A stretch of DNA of 64,000 bases from Anadara kagoshimensis. Lineage: Eukaryota > Mollusca > Bivalvia > Arcoida > Arcidae. The first letter of the stretch is position 1, and each line of letters starts with the position of its first letter. The DNA lies in the NCBI GenBank assembly GCA_021292105.1, contig CM037870.1, positions 31,367,905-31,431,904 on the forward strand, written 5' to 3'. The notes beneath the pieces are model-generated. The model was not told the DNA's origin. It saw only the letters and a list, made by a program, of their open reading frames with translations, and made no database searches. Of this stretch, positions 52,401-63,200 are shown one piece after another. A program made the position numbers and the translations under genes.

Positions 52401-54142
52401 GAAAAAGAAAGAAAGAAAATGGAACGAGAAATAAAACGCAAACAACGAGAAGAAACTTCAAAACTGAAAGAAGAACTTAAACGTTTGAAAGAGGAACAGA
52501 AGAAACTGCAGTATGAAATAAATGCAAAAATGCTAAAACCTAACAAGTAGAACTTTGCGAAGTAAAACCAATTTAATTTTTGAAAACAGTCAAATATATT
52601 TTGTTCAAATCGCACATTGCATATATCAATGATTTGAAAATGTATTCAAGTTGTTTAATTTATTTTATCTTTTTTTTAAATTAAATAGAATGGATATTGT
52701 GAATTTGGCTGTTGACTTTGTCGTGGCAGTAGGGATGCATCATTATGGTTCTAAGTCTTTAGAAGTTGGAGAAATTTTGAGAGCCCAACACGAGCCTGAT
52801 AATATATATGACACAAATGCTGTGGCTCTGAAGAATTCCGATGGAATAAAATTGGCATACCTGAACAGATACTCTGCTTCATATATTTCTAATATAATGA
52901 GATTAAATATAAATCTATCAAATGTTTATGTTAAAGTTAAAAGTGTGGCTGTAGTGAGATCTAAAAAGTCAGGTCCAGAGCAACAATGTAGCTTAGGCTT
53001 TAAATGTAAAAGTTCTGATGTTGATCGTGTGAAAAGTCAACTTAAACACTCCTGTATGTCGCTAAGGGTGTGGTAAATTGATCTGTACCATTATTTGTAA
53101 AATTATAACCATTGGCTTACTTTTTTAAAAAAAGGTGCATGTGTCCGAAGATCCCCGTAGCGAGTGTCCGATTTTACCCGCAATGTGTCCGAAGATACCC
53201 GACAACAGACACATAGATAAAACTATTTTTATGCTGTTTTAAAACAATTTTTTTGCCCAGGATAAGTCAAAATAATTAAGTAAACTTCCAGACTCGAGTC
53301 ATAGTGAAAATATAACAAGGGAGATAACGCCTAATACCTCCCGATACTCATTGACCCAAAAGGTGTCCGAAGTTACCCGGGTGTACTCTATCTGTTTCAA
53401 TATTTCTAACTTTTTTTTATAATTTAAAAATAATATAATTAGAAAAAATTTCTGAAAGAAGTGCTATTTAAATTAAAGACAGTACAAGAAATATTCTTAA
53501 TTTTAATAATCTTCTACAAAACTTACTGTTTGACAGGTTCCTCCAATTTTATCCACTAGTCTACAATATTCATTCATATGTTGTAATGGTGAGTGCATGA
53601 TCTGAGAAAAGATCACAGAATGATTAGGGGATTTCTCTACTTTTTCTTCCAAGATTCTCTGGTATAAATTTACAGCTTTATCAAAGAAAGAACTGAAACA
53701 TGAAAAGAAATCAGTTTCATTAGTATAATAAGACATATAAAGAAGTTGTTGTTGTTGTTGAATGTTGCTTAACGTCACATCAGCATTTTTTTTTTAGCTT
53801 TTGGCGACAAGAACTATTTTATAAATCTCTATGGATTAATCTATGAAAAATTTTGTACATGCATGTGAAGTGCAAGTGGTTTTTATGGCCTGCTTTGTAC
53901 CAGTGTGCACTTAGGGCAACTTTAAGGTTCTAGCTCACCTAATCAGTATGACACAGAGAAGCATACCACTGCCCCTGGCACATTCAAATATATACAAGAA
54001 ATAAAATGATAGTTTTTGTCAATTTTAAACCAACATTTTCCATTTTCTAAAACCGACAAAACACGGCTAAACAAAATATCTTCACCTCTTAATATTGCCA
54101 ATACTCTTTCCATCATACAACTACAGGCATGCTGAGAGAGAG

Positions 54143-54204
<62 letters not shown>

Positions 54205-57200
54205 TTTAAGTTCTGTAAAGTTCATCAGTTTAAAAGCTTCATGAATGTTTAGGTTTTAAATACTAGAGATTTAATACATTTTCCGGTATCGATGTGCCCT
54301 AAGCAATACAAGTAAAACTAATAATTACTAATCCTGTGGGAAATTTTTGTATAAACTTTTACAAGAAATTATACACCTGAATTGCATTTTTTCCCATGCA
54401 AAATTCACATTTACAAAATTTAGGAATTTGACAAGTTTTTCATGTGAAAATTAGGCAAAAAGTTCAATGCATGACTTTCTTGCAAAGCACTTTTAACTGT
54501 ATCCATGCAAAGAGTTGAGTTGAGGAATGGTGTTTAATGTCCCAGTCAAGAATACTTCACTTATATTGAGACGTCACCAACTATAGGTGAAGGTGCATAA
54601 ATTTTGCCTGTGTGTTGCGCTACTGGCATTATACAGCAGTGTTCTGTATCCTGCTATGCCTACTGTGACATTGGACCTTTATCTTTCAAGTTTTAAGTCA
54701 GACCCAGTTGGGATTTGAACCCAGAACCCCCCACTTACAGAGTGAGCACTCTAGCTACCAACTGAGCTACAGCAGTGGTGTGTACATGCAGAGAAATCAT
54801 CATCATAAATGAATGTTTACCTTCCTGCTTTAGTTAAGTAGTCAAATCCATTGATAACTAACTTGTCTCCTAAGGCTATAGAGTACTTCTTAAACTCCTC
54901 TGTATACTTGGAGTAGGAACCCACAACCTCCCACTTACAGAGCAGAGCGAGCACTACCAATTGAGCTACCACAGTGGTGTATACATGCAGAGAAATCATG
55001 AATGTTTACCTTCCAGCTTTAGTTAAGTAGCCGAATCCATTGATAGCTATCATGTCTCCTAAGGCTATAGAGTACTTCTTAAACTCCTATGTATTCTTAG
55101 AGTAGGAACCCACAACCTCCCACTTACAGAGCAGAGCAAACACTCTACCAACTGAGCTACCACAGTGGTGTATACATGCAGAGAAATCATCATCACAAAG
55201 GATGGCTTACCTTCCTGCTTTAGTTAGATAGTCAAATCCGTTAAGAGCAATCATGTCTCCTAAGGCTATAGAGTGTTTTTTAAACTCCTCTGAACACTTA
55301 GAGTAAGAACCCATGGCATCCACTTACATAGCAGAGTGAGCACTCTACCCACTGAGCTACTGCAGTGGTGTGTACACACAGAGAAATTATCATTATATTT
55401 AAATATATACCTTCCAGCTTTAGTTAGATAATCAAATCCATTGATGGCTATCATGTCTCCTAAGGCTATAGAGTACTTCTTAAATTCATCTGTGTACTTA
55501 GAGTAAGAACAGAAGAAACTGGTTTGTAAAATACTATCACCATACCAAACTCTTCTGGTAAATTCTGTGACACTGTGACCAATCTATAAATAAAAACATA
55601 CATATCTATCAATGTTTTAAATTTGATGATGTTAAATTGAAGCAAACTCAAGTTATTGCATAAAAACACCTTTATTTATTTATCGTAACAGTAACTTTTA
55701 ACTTTTGACCTCAGAATCATTAATAGGCTTCTTGGCAAGCTCTTGCTTTCAAGAATATCCATAAGTTGATAAGCTTGATGAAATACCATTAAAAGCAAAC
55801 TCAAGTTATTGCACAGAAACATCTTAATTTATTTATAGTAACAGTGACTTTAACTTTTGCTTTCCAAAATCAATAGGATTCTTGAGTTCAAGAATATATT
55901 ATTGCGGTAAGTGTGTTAAACTAGATTAATTTCTATTAAAGTAAACTTATTACATGGAAGTCATTAAATATATTTCCAGTAACAGGAACCTAGAATTCTG
56001 ACCTTTTGACCTCCAAAATCAATAGGTTTCTTTCTTTCAAGAACATTTATAAATACAATCAAACCTGCCTTAAAGTATATCTCTATATAATGACCACCTG
56101 TATTTGGTAGACATAAATAGTCTTCAAATGAAACAAATTGCAAATTTTAACCAAATTGTAAAATATCCCATGTAATGATATGAAAACTGACTGATCTAAG
56201 TATAATGTAATACAAAGCTGACACAAAGCTTCAGAGTTTTATGTTGAGTTGAGTAATGGTGTTTAACATCCCAGTCAAGAATATTTCACTTATATTGAGA
56301 TGTCTCCAGCTATAGGCCAAAGTGCAGAAATTTTGCTTGTGCATTGCACTGATGGCATTATACAGCAGGCTAATGATTTATTGTGCCATGTCTACCGTGA
56401 CATGGGACCTCATTGATTTTAAGTTCCCATACAAAAGAACTGTGACTTTCATTTCGCAATGCCGGTGCTTGGCGAAAGAACAGTCACTACCCACTTTCAA
56501 GTCTTGGGTCAGACCCAGTTGGTCTTTGAACCCAAGACCTCCCATTAATGGAGAGAGCACTTTACCAACTGAGCTACTGCACTGGTTTTCATGGTTTTAT
56601 GTGATTTATTATAACATACCAATGTTGTTACTTTCTGGAAAGCACATAGTAAGTTTTGTAGTGTAGATTTGTATGGATAAACATCAAGTGAAGTATAAAA
56701 ACCTATAAAATAACAAGAAAAATACTACTTAAACACTAGTTATATGTAAACAATTTAATAATTGCAACTGTATTAATTTTAGCATGTAAAAAATGTGTGC
56801 AAATTAAAATTTGGGTCAATTCACTTTAACTTGAATTGGTATAAATTCCAAAGACCATGCTGTGCACAATGATCATATTTATTTTGGCAGTAGATTTCAA
56901 TTACCGGTAGACCTACTGTATCATCATAAAAAATGCTATAATTACCGTAGTATACTTCTAAAATAGATATGTTTATCGTAATTTAACAGAATGATATTTA
57001 AGGTTATTTCTCTGCAAATTCTATTTATAGATAAAGATTACAAATCTTCAGAATCTAAATTTCAGAACAAAGTTTACCTGCCTCTTGTCATGATTTAAGA
57101 GATTTCATTTTATTTGGTTTTAGATTCATTTTGAGACAACCATGGAAACATCACAAACTTAATTGAAACTGATCAGCTAAGATATTCTTCTAAGAAGAAC

Positions 57201-60200
57201 AGATACAAATTTTTTAGTAGATTTAAAAAAAATATAATTTTCTTAGCATTATTCCCGAGGGGAAAATCCTTTTGAAAACAATAATATAAAATTAGTTCAT
57301 AGTCGATATTTCGGGTTTACAACCTTTATCAAGACATTAGATAATTTAGAAATATACTACATCGTTCCTTTCACTTATTTATTCTGAAATGGAGGTGAAA
57401 GTAAAAGGAACAATATAATACATTTCTAAATTATCTAGTGTCTTGATAAAGGCTGTAAATCCGAAATATTGACTTAGAGCTATATTTATATTATTGTTTT
57501 AAAAAAAAAAATAGATAACCAATGCAAATAATGTTAACAATTCAAATATGTGCCTAACATACTGTGTTATGAGAAAGACTGGCATGCATGATCATTGATA
57601 TAGATTAGCTAATAAAAACATAATATTATATAATCTACTCAATAATCCATGTAATACGGTCATACAATAAAAATCGTATTGAATGAGTATGACGTCATAA
57701 AAGCATAAAAGTCATTCCAGATTGACGTCACATAATATTGACCTAGTTCACAATTGTTTGTTTCATTTCACACTGTTTGTTGATTCTAATTAAGCTGGTA
57801 CTTTTCTTCTAAAAAAAGATACATTGTATTTAAATTGAAAATGTTTGTTTTGTTTTTGTATCTTGCAGACAGACTATTGTTTACCTTTAATATTTCAGCA
57901 GGATTACTTTTGGCGCATGTACACAGTTACGTGAACTTGTTGTGTTTCGGTCAATCAGCTGTTTTCTTATAATGAGAAGACAAGTTTTAAATCTACGAAA
58001 ACCCCGTTTTTATGGGATTATATAATAAATAGAATCTTGCATTCGTGTTTATGCAATATTGAATTTATTCAACTCGTTGAATAAATTCAATATTACATAA
58101 TCACTCATGCAAGATCCTCTATATATCTACATTTAGAAGTCAGCCAGAGCGATATTGTTGATAACATTATGTTTAGTCTTACTGGATTTTTGGAGTTGTA
58201 GAAGTAACAAGGACACTATTTTACTGAGGTAATGATAAAATCTTCTCTCTGTGGCAACAAACTCAAACACTGTAGCAGTATGACCAGAAAAACTCCAACA
58301 GGAAATAGCAGCACAGTTATCTCCCCCTGCCACTAAAGATCGAATCCAGCCTGCCTATATATTAAAACAGAAATACATTATAACAATACATCACACTGAC
58401 CAAACCATGTTCATTATATATTAATATACACAAATGTAATATCATTTTAGGCACTTCCTATGATAGCAAAGCTTCAGAATACCATGAACAATTTGTTACA
58501 GGAAGGAGGAAACACCTGAATAAAAACCCACTTTCTCACTGAGTGTCCCGGCTGAGGATCAAACCCAGCCCTCCCAGGTGAAAAGCGAGCATTCTACCAC
58601 AAGGCTAAAAGATCCAGACCAGAAAGTCTGGCAGTAAATTACTCTATTATATTTACTATAGACAATAATACAACGACTAGCTCAGCCCCGCTACATATAT
58701 TTATCATGCTTTATGGCCATCATGGAAAAATTATGGGACATCAGTTCATAGAAGCAATGTCATATATAGTTTTTTCCACATCATAACATTTGTATTGCTC
58801 AGGTTATTACCGTAGTAGTGGTGTATATGCACTTGAGATTTGTTTGCTTTAGGTATATTTCATGGAGTTTTACTAAAACATGTTAGAGGGCATATGGATA
58901 ATAAGAAAAGCTCTTAAACAACATAACAACAACATTAATGCAAACATCAAGTAGGTGATACTGTTACATGTATAAAGAATCTCATGTGTGAAAATCTTTT
59001 CTTCTGTGTTTTTTATGTCTCAATTAATTTATAAAGTCAAAATTTGTCTAAATGAATAATGGCAATGAATTGAGGTTGTACTGTACATGCATTTTTAAGT
59101 GCAAATTATGTTTTTTTTCCACTTACCTGTTTTAAAAACGTCAACATTGTCAATCTGCTTGTCTTATTTATTGGAACATACAAGTCTTTGCTGAAAATAC
59201 ACAAAAAAATCCTAATATTAATCCATATTTAAGAATCACACATTAACCATGAAATATGATTCCATTTTTTAGGAGACTATGAAGTTTCTTGAAAATGGGA
59301 GGTTTTTTCAAAATTGGGGACAAGGTAAAAATTCTGGGATTTTGTGTCCCAGCAAAACAGGTTTTAAAAGGGTAAGAATCTGGGACGTCCTGGACAATCC
59401 AGGACAAATGGCATCTATGCACAATTTTATCAAACTTGACAAAGCATCAACAGTGTTAAGAAGACTGAGTTTGTTTGCCAATTTCTCTTGGAGTTATGAC
59501 CCTTTGAAGTTTTCAAAGGGAAGTTTTTGTGTGGAGTCATTGTCTAAAACTTATCATCAAAGTTTACAAAACTAGGCAGTGAATATCAACAGCAAAAAGA
59601 GATGCATATATTACTGAACACATGTTGTTGCTAAATGTCATATCAGCAATTTTTCAGCTATTCGTGATGAAAATAGCTTTATAAATCTCTATGGATTAAT
59701 CTATGAACAAGTTCGTGTATGCATGTGAAGTGTGGTGTGTTTTTTATGGTCTGCCTTGTACCGGCGCACACTCAGGGCGACTTTAAGGTTCTGGATCACT
59801 CAGTCATTAGGTCACCACAGCCTCTAGAACACTTGGGGAAATCACAAAAAATATCTTGGGAACAAATTCATGTATTGATAGATTTAATAGGAGTTATGGT
59901 TCTTTGATTGTCTTTAATAATATAGTATGGCCAATTCTCATCAACTGATTAAGTTGTAATTTCTTATAATTTTTTCACAGTCATCAAACCTTTACTTTAG
60001 CACTGGGGACTTTTGTCATTTTTGACTCAAAATGTGGATGTTTTGTGAAAAACTTTAAACAGGACCATATTTTCAAAAAAAATATCTTCTAATAACTTTA
60101 AATTTATGTAAACCTAGTGGACCTTTATGAGGTTGTCACTAACATTTTATCACAATTTGATACTTTAATTTATTTCTCCTTGATACAATCACATAATCAT

Positions 60201-63200
60201 AGTATTTGATATTGTACCTTGGATGTTTTCCGACATAATGAACTTCTGGCTGGAACCCTGTCCGATCTATTAAAAAAACACTGTATGTATTTCCTGCACC
60301 GATATCCCACACATAACAACCTGCCATCAGCTGAAAATAAACACCATAATAAGGTTGGTTTATTTAGCAAATCATAATGAAAACAACTGAATGGTTGGTT
60401 GGTCTGTTACATATTGTGTTAGACTGTATCAGAAGTATGTCAACCTTTTTGTTGTAAGATACGATTAATTTTTTTTATTAATTTTGCAACAATTACCAAA
60501 ATACCCAGTACTTTACTGGCATAACCTTCATATACTGTAGATTACGGATTAAAATTCGGGTATATCACATTCTGCGTACCAACTCCTAAGCATCATTTTG
60601 CAAATATGTGAATTCACGACCACAACTATGTAAATATTAAAATTCGCAATGGATTATCTCCCTTTCTTAGGACTTTATGAATTTGCGTCCAAGAGTTATT
60701 GTGAAATTATGCGTTAATAAATCCCTCGCGATAAAAAAGTAATTTACCGTATAGTGCACAATTTTTATTATGAAGGTTTCCGATATGCCTTGTACTAGCA
60801 CCCTTTTGTGACCGTTAGTGTTAGAACATCAATCAATGATGTCATATGTTGATGTTGCACATCAGGAACCACTCTGTATTTGTACCAAGGCAACAAGTAA
60901 ACTTCCAAAACAAAAATAAAAGCATTCTCATGTGATTTCAATGGGGTTCCCTGATGTACCACATCATACCCTCTAATGTTTGTGCGTAACGCTTATTTCC
61001 AATGAATATGGAGTTGCATGACATCTTCCTGTAAAAAACATGTTATTTTGGGAATTTGTGATGTTAATGTTTTCCAAAACGTTCTGCACAAACTTTCAGT
61101 ATTGACCATCTGGTACAGTGGCGACCCTCATTAAACTTCAGTCAAAAAAGTGATATAAAAAGGGTTCTGGCAATAAACTGGGAAAAGTTATAAAGAAAAA
61201 ACATATTTTTCACTTTTATAAAAGTAAGACATCAAAGTAATTAACTAATATTCAGTAAAGTGTTTCTGTATTTGAAGATAAACTTACTTTTATTCTTGAA
61301 GGTTTGGCTGAGTTCTCACTTTGTCCAAGTTGTGCAAATGAATTTAATCCCCAACTATAAACCTATCAATGCATACAAAAGTGAAAACAGTATGAATTTA
61401 TTCTAAGGCCTTTTAAAAATATATACATACATATTATATACACAGTGTGTATGTACAACACTCAGTATCAGGTCTCGTCCTTTTTTCGTAGCCGTATCAC
61501 TACGAGTCGCGCTTGCGCGACGAGTAGTGATACAGCTACGAAAAAAGGACGAGACCTGATACGAAGGGTTGTACATACACACTGTGTATATAATATTTTT
61601 ATCTAACATTTCTAATTAGGTTATTTAAAATAATAAAAAAACAATACTTTATGTGAAAAAATTACATTTTACCACAGAAAACCACCGAACTATGTTATGA
61701 CCGACAAATAAAGGACTCCCTGATGATGTAACAATGAGGAAGTGCACGTGCGCTTTACCGCCAATGTTGTATCACCAACTGTGGTGATACAAGATTCTGT
61801 ATCATACGTGTTCGATAAAACTTGTATTTCGTCAAATCAGATAGAAAAACTAGTCTAATGTTAGATAAAATAAAGTATATCTGACCACAATTTACATACA
61901 AAATGTCCTTGGATAGTTAAATGATTTCTACAAGATTAGTCAGCAAAATAGCATAACAAGCCAGTATCTAGCTTTTCAAAAGACAAACTTTATCCCCAAA
62001 ATCTTACAAAAAATATGAACACTGAACACCAGTGAACATACAGATACTGCTACTCAAACTAAAGGACTTGACATAGAAATTTACATTTCTATGCAGGAGA
62101 CCTAAACTTTTTCTAGTAAAAATCTGAATATCTCAGTTATTTCCCTTTGTAGTAATTAGAACTAAAACAGTCTGGTGTCTTTTAAAACTAATTGCTACTG
62201 TAGGAACCACTCTGTTTGTGACAGTGAAATACTCTTCATATCCATAGAAAATCAAATACATGTAAATTTGAATAAAGATTGATATTTTTCACTTGAACCT
62301 AGTCGTAACAGGAAATTTGTATGCGCATCCACGGTTGTCATAAAGTATGTCTGTAGAAAGGAAAATGTTGGCGTTATGGGGATTTTAAATGGCAAAAATG
62401 GCGATGATTGCACCCGAAATGATGTCCTTGGTGAGGTTTTACGTCAAATGCCCAACAGAATCTGCCATTTGCCTGGTTTTTCAACTTGTTAAATTCCCAT
62501 AGCACCAACATTTTAAGCTTTACGTTTTATGCACATACAGATTTCCTGTCAAGTAAGAGAAAAATATCAATCTTTATTCAAATTTATTTGATTTTTGATG
62601 GATATTAAGGGTATTTCACTGTCATAAACAGAGTGGTTCTTACAATAAATAATTTGTCTTATAAGACAACATTAACTGACAAATCATGAAGAGTAGACTC
62701 AAGTTTTTCACTGTACAGCATGATATAAGAGATTGGACATCAATGTATCATCCCAACACATATTCATAAATGACTACATTGTTTAGAGCTAATGAATCAT
62801 GTACATCACAATCACATGTGAAACTAGCTAGCCCACTGGCATTTATCATGATATCAGAGCTGCCAACTGACCCTCAACTCGCAGGTCCATCCCACACTTA
62901 CACGTGAATTCCTGCTGACCCACCAAGAAATGAACTGACCCCCAATTAAGCATACAGTTTGTTGACTTGCAGTATTCATTCATTACCACTCAAATCCACA
63001 TGTAATCCCAGTGTATTTAAATTACTACATGGGTGGACTAAGGGTGTAATCGAGATTAATTTTTGTGTTGGTAGCAGGTGAAAAATCACAAAATCCTGAC
63101 ACACATATACTGTATCCATTTCTCTGTGTAACTACCGGTACACAACAGTGCACCATTTTTAATCTTCTTTTCGTTTTTTCCCTGGTCCATGTGGTGCAGT

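Larger units (their letters stand above)
49779..53388 (+). mobile_element. Pogo/Tigger-like DNA transposon with transposase and HIRAN ORF
   Basis: 3610 bp with terminal inverted repeats of 25 bp differing at two positions; both ends read GAGTA, then CCGGGTAACTTCGGACA. TA dinucleotides flank it (49777-49778, 53389-53390), as expected for Tc1/mariner-pogo insertion. Inside, on the plus strand, lie a broken DDE transposase (50939-52550) and an intact HIRAN-type ORF (52690-53076). Motifs of the TGTCCGAAG type cluster at both ends. It sits in the intron between ALS2 exons 8 and 9, opposite to the gene. A Tigger-type MITE and a CT microsatellite are nested ahead of the transposase. Confidence 0.88.
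54781..55410 (-). repeat. Array of three SINE-head/exon-7 chimeric units, 189-201 bp each
   Basis: Each unit, read on the minus strand, is a SINE head (gctcagttggtagagtg-like), about 100 bases from the 3' end of ALS2 exon 7, a 5' splice site, and about 30 bases of intron. Units start at 54821, 55010 and 55211; the genuine exon starts at 55411. All three share the junction between the SINE B box and exon sequence, so one chimera formed and then amplified. Confidence 0.93.

Noticed and set aside
52124..52615. 163-codon minus-strand frame
   Set aside because: Antisense shadow of the transposase coiled-coil tail; serine/phenylalanine-rich composition is the reverse complement of Lys/Glu codons.
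54817..54999. Independent small gene containing an alsin-like segment
   Set aside because: It is a fragment copy of exon 7 fused to a SINE head; the start codon lies in SINE sequence and no acceptor or promoter is supported.
56322..56666. 114-codon plus-strand frame
   Set aside because: Runs through the antisense of a family A SINE and part of alsin exon 6.
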